Origin: Bacillota bacterium
GTDB taxonomy: Bacteria; Bacillota; Clostridia; Lutisporales; Lutisporaceae
NCBI GenBank assembly: GCA_029553855.1
Contig: JAKPKE010000016.1
Coordinates: forward strand, 1 to 59,652
Direction of reading: 5' to 3'
DNA: 59,652 nucleotides
Under the pieces are notes generated by a model. The model was not told the DNA's origin. It saw only the letters and a list, made by a program, of their open reading frames with translations, and searched no databases. Position numbers and translations under genes: made by a program. Below, in pieces: positions 34,558 through 43,451 of this stretch (position 1 is its first letter; each line of letters begins with the position of its first letter).

Positions 34558-34878
34558 TCATATTCTAATATCTATTTTACTCAGATATTTCCCTTTGTCT
34601 TCCTTATCATTTCCGTCATTTTCTTTAGTCTGATCTTCCCGGCTTTGTTTTTCTTGCTTGCCCTGTCTTTTTTTTTGTTGTCCGTCCCTATTTATTCTTG
34701 CTTCATGGGGTTTTTTGGCTTCAACTACTTGTCTGGTATTCTTTTCTTGCTGCTGCTGCTCTTTATGTATATTGATATTAAGGTTGTTTTTTTCTAATCC
34801 ATTCTCTGCATTTTTTGCTTTCTGTATCTCCGGAAGCTTGGGTATTATTGTCTGTAAATCAACAGGTCTTATGGTCAT
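34558..34878 (-). CDS. Conserved charged protein of the flagellar operon tail
   Basis: A 106-residue very hydrophilic product: MTIRPVDLQTIIPKLPEIQK at the N-terminus, then Q/E/K/R-rich sequence to the end. The opening motif (M-x-I-R-P-V-D-x-Q) recurs, as I recall, in clostridial genes next to DUF342/FapA proteins; the rest looks disordered. GGGAGTGATTTTA precedes the ATG. No enzymatic motif is visible. Confidence 0.5.
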   Translation of the reverse strand: MTIRPVDLQTIIPKLPEIQKAKNAENGLEKNNLNINIHKEQQQQEKNTRQVVEAKKPHEARINRDGQQKKRQGKQEKQSREDQTKENDGNDKEDKGKYLSKIDIRI

Positions 34879-34900
34879 TAAAATCACTCCCAAAAATTTA

Positions 34901-36709
34901 TTACATGTCTTTATAAGAAAGCATTTTTATTTCAGCATTAGCCCTGTAAAAAGAAACAAACTTTATCGAATCTTTAATATACATCATGCTGCTTCCGATT
35001 ATTATTCTGCAGCCTGGGTAAATAACATCGAGAACTTTTATTTTACCCTTTGAAAGATCTTCAAAATATGCTTCCAGTTCGTTTTGTTCTTTCAGTACCT
35101 CTTCCTGCTTATCTTGAAGCTGTGATTTCAGTTTTATGGATTTTGTCAGAAGCAGTTTCTTGTCTAAAGGCAAATCAGAGTTCTTGCTCATTTTAGTGAG
35201 AAGATCAACAGCTTTAGAGGTTTTGTCCAAATTCTCGGTAATTTGCTTCAGCTCATCTTTTATATCCTCATACTTTTTTCTCATATCCGGACTGACGCCA
35301 ACTTCAAGCTCAGTTATTGTTGCCATTGGGGAACCTACCACCTTGGCTTTTATTTCTTCTCCAACCTTAAAAGAGCCTCCAACCAGCAAACCTTTTCTTC
35401 CTGCTGCTTCCAGCTTTTTCCCACAGGTAACCTGGCTATGCATTATTGCATCACTTTGTATATTCCCTCTAACATCAATTTTGCTGTTTTCTATAAACCT
35501 TGCAACAAGATCCCCTTCACAGTATAGTTCTCCCCTGTTCATACCCTGTATTCCTCTGCGAAGAATAATGCTGCCTTTGGATTTTATCAGTGCCCCTTCA
35601 ACGACACCATGTACCTCAACATCTCCTTCGGCCTCAATTAAAAAGCCCGTAAGTACATTGCCCATTACGACAACCTTTCCGTTGAACCTTATATTCCCTG
35701 TTGAATTATCTACATTTTCTTTTACTTCATAAACCGAGAATACATTTACCTTTCCATCAACGATCTTTACCTCGCCGTCAATTGCAGCAACAAGTTCCAA
35801 TTCATCTTCGCTTACATTTACATTTTTCCCTTTCGGCAAAGCAAGCTTCTTACCGTCTCTGCCGGGAACTTCCGCGTCAAATACGTTCTTGCCCGGAATA
35901 CCTTCGGTATGTGGCGTCAGGGTAACCAATTTCTGACCTGCCATGACATTTTTAATTAATGACAATTCACGGTAATCTATTTTCCCGTCTTTATCTATAC
36001 TAAACAGCTTTTCTTCGGATGTATCGAAATGATAGATAAGCTCCGCATCCTTGCCTGCCTGCGGTTCAATACCCTCTGCAATAAGTATCTCGCTTTCATA
36101 TATCCTCTGATGTACAGCCTTTTTAATCTCTTCACTATTTATATTGAATATTATATTTTCCTGCTTGAGGGCTTCATATACTGATTCCTCGGTGATATCC
36201 TTTCCGCCTATAGGCTTTGTTAAGGTAATGTAGGCTTTCATATTGTCTTCTGAAAGCTTTACAATACATTCGCTGTTTAGTTTCTTCTCCTCCTGGGGGT
36301 CTGCTATCTTTACCCAGTTATCAAAGCTGCCGACTTCCAATGCCTGTTTTATTTTTGTTAAATCTACATTCTGTATTCTTCGCAAATCAATTTTTGTTAC
36401 AATATCCACAATTGTAACTGCTTTTTCAACCTTTATGTATACCCCGTCGTCCCTGAAGTCAAACTCAATGCTTTTATTCATTGATTTTTTACTCTCGCTC
36501 AGGATGCTGTCAATACTGCTCTCAATAATACTAAAAGTCTTGCTGCTTTCACGGCTAAGTCTCAGTTTGTAATATGACGAAAATATATTTTTCTTGCTCT
36601 CCAGCACTTCAATATGAAGTTTCTCTTTCTTGACTTCAAGCTGCTTCATACCTTCTTCTATTAACTTGTCATAATCTTTGCCTTCAAGAATAATATAATC
36701 ACTATCCAT
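34901..36709 (-). CDS. FapA-domain (DUF342) protein
   Basis: About 602 residues: a variable N-terminal part with acidic, helical segments, then a DUF342/FapA region with repeated beta-helix-like turns, e.g. GNIRFNGKVVVMGNVLTGF, AEGDVEVHGVVEGALIKSKG and GRKGLLVGGSFKVGEEIKAK, followed by a C-terminal coiled coil (residues about 470-560). FapA-type proteins are polymer-forming or scaffold-like; some act near flagellar assembly. The ATG at 36709 has AGGGGTGTCA upstream; a GTG three codons earlier is possible. It follows sigD directly. Confidence 0.85.
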   Translation of the reverse strand: MDSDYIILEGKDYDKLIEEGMKQLEVKKEKLHIEVLESKKNIFSSYYKLRLSRESSKTFSIIESSIDSILSESKKSMNKSIEFDFRDDGVYIKVEKAVTIVDIVTKIDLRRIQNVDLTKIKQALEVGSFDNWVKIADPQEEKKLNSECIVKLSEDNMKAYITLTKPIGGKDITEESVYEALKQENIIFNINSEEIKKAVHQRIYESEILIAEGIEPQAGKDAELIYHFDTSEEKLFSIDKDGKIDYRELSLIKNVMAGQKLVTLTPHTEGIPGKNVFDAEVPGRDGKKLALPKGKNVNVSEDELELVAAIDGEVKIVDGKVNVFSVYEVKENVDNSTGNIRFNGKVVVMGNVLTGFLIEAEGDVEVHGVVEGALIKSKGSIILRRGIQGMNRGELYCEGDLVARFIENSKIDVRGNIQSDAIMHSQVTCGKKLEAAGRKGLLVGGSFKVGEEIKAKVVGSPMATITELEVGVSPDMRKKYEDIKDELKQITENLDKTSKAVDLLTKMSKNSDLPLDKKLLLTKSIKLKSQLQDKQEEVLKEQNELEAYFEDLSKGKIKVLDVIYPGCRIIIGSSMMYIKDSIKFVSFYRANAEIKMLSYKDM

Positions 36710-36720
36710 CAGTGACACCC

Positions 36721-37458
36721 CTATCCCTCAAACAAATTTTTGATCTTGTTTTTTAATCTGATAATAGCTTTCGTATGTATTTGCGAAACCCTTGATTCTG
36801 AAATACTAAGAATTTTCCCTATTTCCTTATATGTCAGCTCATCATAGTAATAAAGTGAAACAACCTTTTTTTCCTTTTCAGGTAAATTATTTATTGCAGC
36901 AATAAGCATTTCTTTTATTTCATTATTTTTAACAGCATTCTCTGGGGTCTCTATCTGATTGTCATCTTCACCGGTAGTTATTTCCCTCTTCTGTTCAAGC
37001 AAATCGTCAAGGGAAACTATTGAATATGCAGTGATATTTTGTATTTTTTTCTGAAAATCTTCCAGGGATAGTCCCAGATTATCCGCCATTTCTTCATCTG
37101 TAGCAGGTCTTCCAAGTTCTCTCTCCAAATCGTAGTACGCTTTTTCAATCTCTTTTGATTTTTGTCTTACTGAGCGGGGGAGCCAGTCCATTTCTCTTAA
37201 TTGATCAATAATGGCTCCTCTTATTCTAAGCTGGGCATAGGTTTCAAACTTGACCCCTCTTGTAATATCATATTTGTCAATAGCATCCATCAGACCGAAT
37301 ACTCCATAGCTTACAAGGTCATCGAACTCGACGTTGCTGCCATAGCTGGCATATAATCTGCCTGCAATGAATTTAACAATATCTATGTAATTAATTATCA
37401 ATTCTTCGCGTATATCCGCAGCCTTTGTCCTGGAATACTCTTCCCATAGATTGGTCAT
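36721..37458 (-). CDS. sigD: Flagellar sigma factor SigD (sigma-28/FliA)
   Basis: A 245-residue sigma-70 family factor of the FliA/WhiG group that drives late flagellar and autolysin genes. Region 2: VEFDDLVSYGVFGLMDAIDK and KFETYAQLRIRGAIIDQLRE; region 3 ELGRPATDEEMADNLGLS; region 4 helix-turn-helix LTYKEIGKILSISESRVSQI for the -35 box. The ATG at 37458 (MTNLWEEYS) follows GGAGGTATT. Position at the end of the fla/che operon, before FapA, matches Bacillus-type order. Confidence 0.95.
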   Translation of the reverse strand: MTNLWEEYSRTKAADIREELIINYIDIVKFIAGRLYASYGSNVEFDDLVSYGVFGLMDAIDKYDITRGVKFETYAQLRIRGAIIDQLREMDWLPRSVRQKSKEIEKAYYDLERELGRPATDEEMADNLGLSLEDFQKKIQNITAYSIVSLDDLLEQKREITTGEDDNQIETPENAVKNNEIKEMLIAAINNLPEKEKKVVSLYYYDELTYKEIGKILSISESRVSQIHTKAIIRLKNKIKNLFEG

Positions 37459-37485
37459 ATATGCTAATACCTCCATGCAGTATTG

Positions 37486-37881
37486 TTAATCCTTACTAAT
37501 CTGGTTATAACTGCCCATATTAATAGGGTTCATTTCAATGAATTCGTTATCGTTGTCACTGTCTGTGCCAAAAAACTCTTTTTCATCTAAAGGAGGTACT
37601 TTGATATCCAGAATAGGTTCATTACCTTTTTCAGTTAAGTTATCTACTGCATCTTCTTTTTTATTTTCCTTTGCATGGATTTCCCTGTTCAACCTGCTGT
37701 TTTCCAAAGCATTTCCTATTGTCCTTGCTATCATATAAGAAAATATATAAGATATAATAATCACAATTATGCATCTTATCATCAATGTGGAAAATCCTAT
37801 ATCGTTCCTGATTCCTAGTGCTATATTTATCAATAGTACAGCATTAACTATAATTATTGGTATATTATCGATAATTTTCAT
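37486..37881 (-). CDS. Membrane protein of the flagellar operon
   Basis: A 131-residue protein with two hydrophobic segments (IPIIIVNAVLLINIALGI and a second ending in IIVIIISYIFSYMIART), then a charged C-terminal region with NGREIHAKENKKEDAV-like composition (the actual run is LNREIHAKENKKEDAVDNLT). The ATG at 37881 follows TGGAGACTATT. It lies between cheD and sigD; the equivalent slot in other clostridia holds a similar unnamed protein. Function unknown. Confidence 0.6.
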   Translation of the reverse strand: MKIIDNIPIIIVNAVLLINIALGIRNDIGFSTLMIRCIIVIIISYIFSYMIARTIGNALENSRLNREIHAKENKKEDAVDNLTEKGNEPILDIKVPPLDEKEFFGTDSDNDNEFIEMNPINMGSYNQISKD

Positions 37882-37910
37882 AATAGTCTCCATTCTGGAT
37901 AAACATGTGT

Positions 37911-38396
37911 TTAAATCTGTTTTGTTCCACGGCCTATTGTTTTTATTAATAATATACCAGTTTCTGAATATAATTCAATAGTACGTCCATAATTTCCGCC
38001 TGTGTCCTCTGCAATTAACGGGATATTCAATTGCTTCAATATATCTTTTGTAGCCGCTACATTCCTTAAACCGATTCTCATGATATCACTTGAATCATTA
38101 AAATTAAACATCTGTGACCCGCCTGCTATTTTACTCGTTATTTTACTTCTTTTGGCACCCATTTTGATTATATCTTCCAACAGTTTTATTATCCCTGTAT
38201 CAGCAAATTTGGACTGATTAACATTATTTTTAATCTGTTTGCTGTCAGGCAGCATAATATGTACCAACCCGGAAATTTTCGTGGAAGTATCATAAAGACA
38301 TATACCGACACAAGAGCCAAGCCCCAATGTGGTAAGTACCCCAGGGCTGTATGTCGTATTTGAATCAGCCATCCCAACTTTTATTATTTCCGCCAT
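37911..38396 (-). CDS. cheD: Chemoreceptor glutamine deamidase CheD
   Basis: CheD deamidates receptor glutamines and also stimulates CheC. The 161-residue product has catalytic C29 in TLGLGSCVGICLYD, H46 in ISGLVHIMLP, and SKIAGGSQMF, NVAATKDILKQLNIPLIAED and GNYGRTIELY further on. AGGGGTAGTATAGA precedes the ATG. It is directly downstream of cheC, its partner. Confidence 0.95.
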   Translation of the reverse strand: MAEIIKVGMADSNTTYSPGVLTTLGLGSCVGICLYDTSTKISGLVHIMLPDSKQIKNNVNQSKFADTGIIKLLEDIIKMGAKRSKITSKIAGGSQMFNFNDSSDIMRIGLRNVAATKDILKQLNIPLIAEDTGGNYGRTIELYSETGILLIKTIGRGTKQI

Positions 38397-38397
38397 T

Positions 38398-39012
38398 CTA
38401 TACTACCCCTAAGCTCTTAAGTAAAGTCTCAAAGGAATCCTCATCAGGAATAAGAAAAAAGTTGCTCCTTACTTGTTCTGTCCCTTCAATGAAGACTGTT
38501 TCAATAAGCATAACCTTATCCCCAACCTGACCAAATAATATTACCGGTACGCTTAATATAGCCCCTGCCATATCAATAGCAAGAGAAGGTATCGACATAG
38601 TGAGATTCAAATTTGTTAAAGTTGATAAGGATGACAAATAAGAGCCTGAAAGTATATTCCCTATCTCCTGCAATGCGGAAATATCCATTTCATCCAACTC
38701 TTCTCCCTCGTCATTCCTGTACATTAATAAATTTGTCAGCATTTTTGCCGATTTCTTGTCCAGCAGTATCATGATACTTCCCGTAATATCCCCGTTCACT
38801 TTAAAATAAATGCCAACAACCTCGGCTTCAGGTCCGCCGACCAGTTCGGCCACATTTTTGAACTCCAGAATATTAACAGTCGGAACATTCATGTTAACCT
38901 TCTTTGATATCATTTTGGATAAGGCTGTTGCAGCATTGCCTGCACCGATATTCCCGATTTCTTTTAAGACATCAATTTGAAGACTGTTTAAATCGTCAAT
39001 AGATATACCCAT
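38398..39012 (-). CDS. cheC: CheY-P phosphatase CheC
   Basis: CheC dephosphorylates CheY-P in adaptation. The 204-residue product starts at MGISIDDLNS after AAGGGTGTGATTTT. Both phosphatase half-sites fit D/S-x3-E-x2-N: IDVLKEIGNIGAGNAATALS and SALQEIGNILSGSYLSSLS. GIYFKVNGDITGSIMILL is the central fold. It follows cheW and precedes cheD. Confidence 0.95.
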   Translation of the reverse strand: MGISIDDLNSLQIDVLKEIGNIGAGNAATALSKMISKKVNMNVPTVNILEFKNVAELVGGPEAEVVGIYFKVNGDITGSIMILLDKKSAKMLTNLLMYRNDEGEELDEMDISALQEIGNILSGSYLSSLSTLTNLNLTMSIPSLAIDMAGAILSVPVILFGQVGDKVMLIETVFIEGTEQVRSNFFLIPDEDSFETLLKSLGVV

Positions 39013-39125
39013 AAAATCACACCCTTTTATTGAACAATTGTTTACACTGTAACAAATATATAAACGTAATTCGATAGTGCAGTACATCTATTTGTTATAT
39101 AATTACATTCATCGAAAAATACTCT

Positions 39126-39560
39126 TTATTCTGTCAAAATCTTTACTATATCCATTAATATGATAAGCCTTTCCCCGACTTTACCTATTCCGTAAATATA
39201 ACTCTGGTCTACATTTCCAACTCCATCCGGTGCTTCTTCTATTGATTCGCTGCTTATCTCGATTACTTCTGAGGAAGTATCGACAATAAGCCCAACCGTA
39301 ATATCATCCACCGACACAATAATAATTCTTGTATTTTCACTTTCTTTCCCTTCCGGCAAACCAAATTTCACCCTTAGATCAATAACCGGTATTACCTCTC
39401 CCCTGAGGTTTATGACTCCTCGAACAAAATGCGCTGCTTTCGGAACCCTTGTTATACCCATCATTTCTTTTATTTCTTTAACTCTCAGAATATCAATTCC
39501 GTATTCCTCATTATCCAATCGGAATATGACAAATTGCTTGGTATATGCCCCTGCTTTCAA
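39126..39560 (-). CDS. cheW: Chemotaxis coupling protein CheW
   Basis: CheW links receptors to CheA. The 144-residue SH3-like protein has FVIFRLDNEEYGIDILRVKE, RGVINLRGEVIPVIDLRVKF and IIVSVDDITVGLIVDTSSEV, all standard. The start is TTG after GGGAGGTATTTGAT. It lies just after cheA. Length is typical. Confidence 0.95.
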   Translation of the reverse strand: MKAGAYTKQFVIFRLDNEEYGIDILRVKEIKEMMGITRVPKAAHFVRGVINLRGEVIPVIDLRVKFGLPEGKESENTRIIIVSVDDITVGLIVDTSSEVIEISSESIEEAPDGVGNVDQSYIYGIGKVGERLIILMDIVKILTE

Positions 39561-39584
39561 ATCAAATACCTCCCTATAACAAGA

Positions 39585-41597
39585 TTATATTAAAGAGTTT
39601 GTATCAATGATAAGTGCTACTTGTCCATCTCCAAGGATGGTTGCACCTGCGATATTTTTAATGCCAGACAGGAACTTGCCAAGGGTCTTTATTACTATTT
39701 CCTGCTGCCCCATTAGTCCATCCACAATGAATGCGGCATTTTTTTCACCCTTTTTGACAACAACAGCGGTATATTCTTCATTCTTATCATTTGTTGCATT
39801 ATGTACATCCAGCATTTTGCCCAGCCAAACAATCGGCAGTACGTTGCCCCTGTTCAGCACTACATCTTGGCCGTGTACGTTTCTTATAGCCGATGATTCT
39901 ATAGTATTAATATCCCTTATTACATTAAGCGGTATCGCATACTTCTCATCACCGGTTGTAACAAGCAATGCCTGTATAATGGCAAGTGTCAGCGGCAGTC
40001 TTATTAAGAATTTGCTTCCTTCCCCTTTTTTACTCTCAACTTCAACTATGCCGTTCAACGCCTCAATTCTATTTTTTACAACATCGAGACCTACTCCTCT
40101 TCCGGAAAGGTCGGAAACCTTGTCTGAGGTGCTGAAACCGGGCTTAAAGAGCAGCTCTATAATACCCTTCTCATCCAGCTCATTAGCATCACCCTGAGAA
40201 ATGATACCTCTTTCTATTGCCTTATTTTTTACCTTTAATATATCTATTCCGATGCCGTCGTCTTCAACTTCTATAACAACACTATTTCCGTCCTGATATG
40301 CTCTGAGGCTAACTAAACCGTTGGGTTTCTTGTTGTTCTGCATTCTCTCTTCTTTTCCCTCGATTCCGTGGTCAATGGCATTTCTTATAAGATGAATCAA
40401 AGGATCACCTATTTCATCTATTACCGTACGATCCAGTTCAGTCTCTTCACCGGTCATGCTAAGGGTTATTCCTTTTGAAAGATCCCTGGACAAGTCCCTT
40501 ACCATTCTTGGGAATCTGTTGAACACTCTTTCTATCGGAACCATCCTTACCTTCATAACTGCATCATGAAGGTTAGTGGTGATTCTTTCTAAATATTCAA
40601 CTGCTTCTATCATATCCTGATTTCTTGAATCGGTACCTACACCCTCAAGCCTGGTCTTTATAATTATCAGTTCGCTTACAAGGTTCATCAAGTTATCCAG
40701 CCTGTCTATGTCCACCCTTACTGTCTTGCCCATTTTGGTTTTTTTGCCGTGCATGGCTTCCAAGCCATACTTTTCCTCATTGTAAGATTCTGATTCTTTA
40801 CTCTCAGTAACATCTTCATCAAGACTATCGGAGTCAATCGGTATTTCTTCGGATAACTCAACTTTCTCAAATATCGCTTCTCTTATTTCGGAAATGGATT
40901 CAAGTTCCTTTTTTATTAATGTCTCCGGTTCTTTGGTAATAATCGCAATTGTAAACTCATTACCAAATTTCTCGTCTTCGATATCTTCAACCTTGGGTTC
41001 TGCTTTAAAAATCTCAGCATATCTTTCAACAGTCTGAAATACTAAAAAGGCTCTTGCTGACTTAAGCATACAGTCCTCGGCAAGCACGACCCTTAACTTG
41101 TAAACCTCCATGCTTTGTTGCAAGGCCTTTCTGACTAAATTCTCATCATACTGGTTAAACTTCATCCGCACATTTCCAATATCTGTGACTGCCTTTTTAA
41201 CTTCAGCATCACCCTTTTTCAGGAGTATTCCATTAAGGCTTGCAATAATTGCGTCAGCACTTCCATTGCTTTCCTGTCCGCAATTGGCTATATTGCCTAT
41301 CGAATTTTCCAGGTAATCCAGACATTTAAATAATATATCTACAATTGACGAATTGACTTCTACTTTACCTAATCTTATAGCATCCAATACATTTTCCATC
41401 TGGTGAGTGAGGTTTGTAATTCCTGTAAAACCCATTGTGCCCGCCATACCTTTTAATGTATGGGCTACCCTGAATATTTCGTTAAGTGTTTTTATGTCCT
41501 TGGGATTAGTTTCCAGGCTCAGCAAGCTTTGGTTCAGGCCCTGCAAATGTTCCTGTGATTCTTCAATGAATACTTCCAGGTATTGATTTATATCCAT
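39585..41597 (-). CDS. cheA: Chemotaxis histidine kinase CheA
   Basis: CheA autophosphorylates and passes phosphate to CheY and CheB. The 670-residue product has P1 with H46 in VAHTLKGMAGTMG; a P2-like middle; P3 dimer helices (LDNLMNLVSELIIIKTRLE); P4 kinase domain with LIHLIRNAIDHGIEG (N box), VEDDGIGID (G1) and GFSTSDKVSDLSGRGVGLDV (F/G2); and a P5 CheW-like domain at the end (LPIVWLGKMLD). The ATG follows GGGGTG. It lies four bases after cheB. Confidence 0.96.
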   Translation of the reverse strand: MDINQYLEVFIEESQEHLQGLNQSLLSLETNPKDIKTLNEIFRVAHTLKGMAGTMGFTGITNLTHQMENVLDAIRLGKVEVNSSIVDILFKCLDYLENSIGNIANCGQESNGSADAIIASLNGILLKKGDAEVKKAVTDIGNVRMKFNQYDENLVRKALQQSMEVYKLRVVLAEDCMLKSARAFLVFQTVERYAEIFKAEPKVEDIEDEKFGNEFTIAIITKEPETLIKKELESISEIREAIFEKVELSEEIPIDSDSLDEDVTESKESESYNEEKYGLEAMHGKKTKMGKTVRVDIDRLDNLMNLVSELIIIKTRLEGVGTDSRNQDMIEAVEYLERITTNLHDAVMKVRMVPIERVFNRFPRMVRDLSRDLSKGITLSMTGEETELDRTVIDEIGDPLIHLIRNAIDHGIEGKEERMQNNKKPNGLVSLRAYQDGNSVVIEVEDDGIGIDILKVKNKAIERGIISQGDANELDEKGIIELLFKPGFSTSDKVSDLSGRGVGLDVVKNRIEALNGIVEVESKKGEGSKFLIRLPLTLAIIQALLVTTGDEKYAIPLNVIRDINTIESSAIRNVHGQDVVLNRGNVLPIVWLGKMLDVHNATNDKNEEYTAVVVKKGEKNAAFIVDGLMGQQEIVIKTLGKFLSGIKNIAGATILGDGQVALIIDTNSLI

Positions 41598-41601
41598 AGC
41601 A

Positions 41602-42687
41602 TTACACCCCCATGTTTTTTAATATTTCTTTTGTAATATTATGTAAAGGAACTATAATATCTATAGCGCCGATATTTATCGCCGATTTTGGCATCCCGTA
41701 GACTATACTTGTGCTCTCATCCTGGGCAATTGTTTTCCCCCCTGCTTCCTTAATCTTTAACATACCATCGCTTCCATCCCTTCCCATACCTGTCATCATA
41801 ACAGCAATGATATTTTTGTGCCCGGATTCTGCTACTGATTTCATCATAACATTTACTGAAGGCCTGTGTCCAGTTACTGCAGGTTCTTTGTTGATTAATA
41901 TCCTATATTCTTCATTCCCACAATTGTTTATGAGCATATGGCAATCTCCTGGAGCTATATAAGCCCAGCCTTGTTTCAACATTTCCCCATCCTCTGCCTC
42001 TTTGACACAAATATGGGATACGCTATTCAACCTTTCAGAAAGCAATTTTGTAAAGCCCGGGGGCATATGCTGTACTACAAGCACTGCTGCCGGCACATCT
42101 CCAGGCAGCTTTGTCAAAACCTCTTGAAGCGCTTTTGGTCCTCCCGTAGAAGTACCTATTGCGATTATGTATTTGGGGCAAAGGTTGGAATCACTTCTGT
42201 AACCTGTTTTATCCCCTGTTGTTGCAACACTTTCTTCAGCTTGTATGGCTATGCGGCATGATCCCTTTGATTTACTTATAGACTTTATTCTATTAATAAG
42301 CTCATCTTTTATATATTCAATATCATTTTTATCTGCTGAGCCAGCAGGCTTTGCTATAAAATCCAAAGCGCCAAGGGCAAGGGCCTTGATAGTAGCTTCG
42401 CCGCCTTCATATGTCATACTGGATAGCATTATTACCTTAGGTGCAGGCTTCAGCTTCATAATTTCGGCAAGTGCTTCAAGACCGTTCATAACGGGCATTT
42501 CTATATCCATTACAACTATATCCGGCTTTAATTCCGCTGTTTTCTCTAGTCCATCCTTGCCGTTTCTTGCTGTACCTACTATTTTAATATCAGCATCGTC
42601 TTTCAGAATATCTGAAATAAATACTCGCATAAATGCAGAATCATCTATGATCAGAACTTTGATTCTTTCTTCTTTCCTTGTAGGCAT
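41602..42687 (-). CDS. cheB: Protein-glutamate methylesterase CheB
   Basis: A 361-residue response regulator-methylesterase that removes methyl groups from receptors. Receiver: IIDDSAFMRVF (D15, D16), phosphoacceptor D61 in VVMDIEMPVMNG, and DFIAKPAG with the lysine. Esterase: IAIGTSTGGPKAL with catalytic serine, VVQHMPPGFTKLLSERL with the histidine, and MTGMGRDGSDGM with the aspartate. AAGGGATTA lies upstream. Note that its usual partner cheR is not in this operon. Confidence 0.96.
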   Translation of the reverse strand: MPTRKEERIKVLIIDDSAFMRVFISDILKDDADIKIVGTARNGKDGLEKTAELKPDIVVMDIEMPVMNGLEALAEIMKLKPAPKVIMLSSMTYEGGEATIKALALGALDFIAKPAGSADKNDIEYIKDELINRIKSISKSKGSCRIAIQAEESVATTGDKTGYRSDSNLCPKYIIAIGTSTGGPKALQEVLTKLPGDVPAAVLVVQHMPPGFTKLLSERLNSVSHICVKEAEDGEMLKQGWAYIAPGDCHMLINNCGNEEYRILINKEPAVTGHRPSVNVMMKSVAESGHKNIIAVMMTGMGRDGSDGMLKIKEAGGKTIAQDESTSIVYGMPKSAINIGAIDIIVPLHNITKEILKNMGV

Positions 42688-42688
42688 A

Positions 42689-43351
42689 TCATATTAATCC
42701 CTTCTTAATCAATTTACGCTGTTCTTCAAATATATATCTGCTAATAATATTTTTATCCGGTTCATTCATATTTACAAATTTAACTCCATAGAAATAAGAA
42801 GATGAATATATGTCATTTAAAGTGCGTCGGACTATTATTCCATGAACATTAAGTTTTTTGTTATTTAGATTAAGGGATATTTCCAGCTTGTCATTTTCAT
42901 TGAATTCTTTGCGGGAACTGAATAATAGCCCCCCGACACTAATATCAATCAAGCTGCATGTATATTTGTCTGATTCTTCTCCTTTGACATCCTTTACAAG
43001 CCTGACTCCAATGTCCCTCAATATCCTCAACCTATAAAAATCCCTCCTTTGTATTTTTCTCACTTCAGGAAATACTTTAAGTCTCAAGAGGGGTATTCTC
43101 CCAAAAAGCTTTTCAGATACTGCCGCCTTTAATTCATAAATTGCTTCTTCTTTTCCTACAATCAACTTTAAAACTGCGTCCTTCCTCAAATAAATATCGC
43201 GTCTTTTGTGTATTGGTATTAATGTATCGATAAACCCATTTTCATGAACTTCCACTACCTGGCTTCTGTATTTATTAATATGGCCTCCCGCATCGATATA
43301 GTTCATTTCAATTATCTCACCTGCTGAAAAGTACTTTCCCAAATCCAGCAT
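42689..43351 (-). CDS. PilZ-domain flagellar brake protein (YcgR/MotI-like)
   Basis: A 220-residue protein with an N-terminal YcgR-like domain (FIDTLIPIHKRRDIYL) and a C-terminal PilZ domain for cyclic di-GMP: KIQRRDFYRLRI carries the RxxxR motif and LIDISVGGLLFSS the (D/N)xSxxG motif. In Bacillus this type (MotI/YpfA/DgrA) docks on MotA to brake rotation. The ATG at 43351 follows AAGGAGAATTG. It lies between flhG and cheB, suggesting control of motility by c-di-GMP. Confidence 0.88.
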   Translation of the reverse strand: MLDLGKYFSAGEIIEMNYIDAGGHINKYRSQVVEVHENGFIDTLIPIHKRRDIYLRKDAVLKLIVGKEEAIYELKAAVSEKLFGRIPLLRLKVFPEVRKIQRRDFYRLRILRDIGVRLVKDVKGEESDKYTCSLIDISVGGLLFSSRKEFNENDKLEISLNLNNKKLNVHGIIVRRTLNDIYSSSYFYGVKFVNMNEPDKNIISRYIFEEQRKLIKKGLI

Positions 43352-43451
43352 AACAATTCTCCTTATGATTAAATAATGCAAGCGTTAGATGACCGAATTT
43401 CCTGATTAATTCCTGTATATAGCAACTATATTGACTTAAATTGTATTGCGA

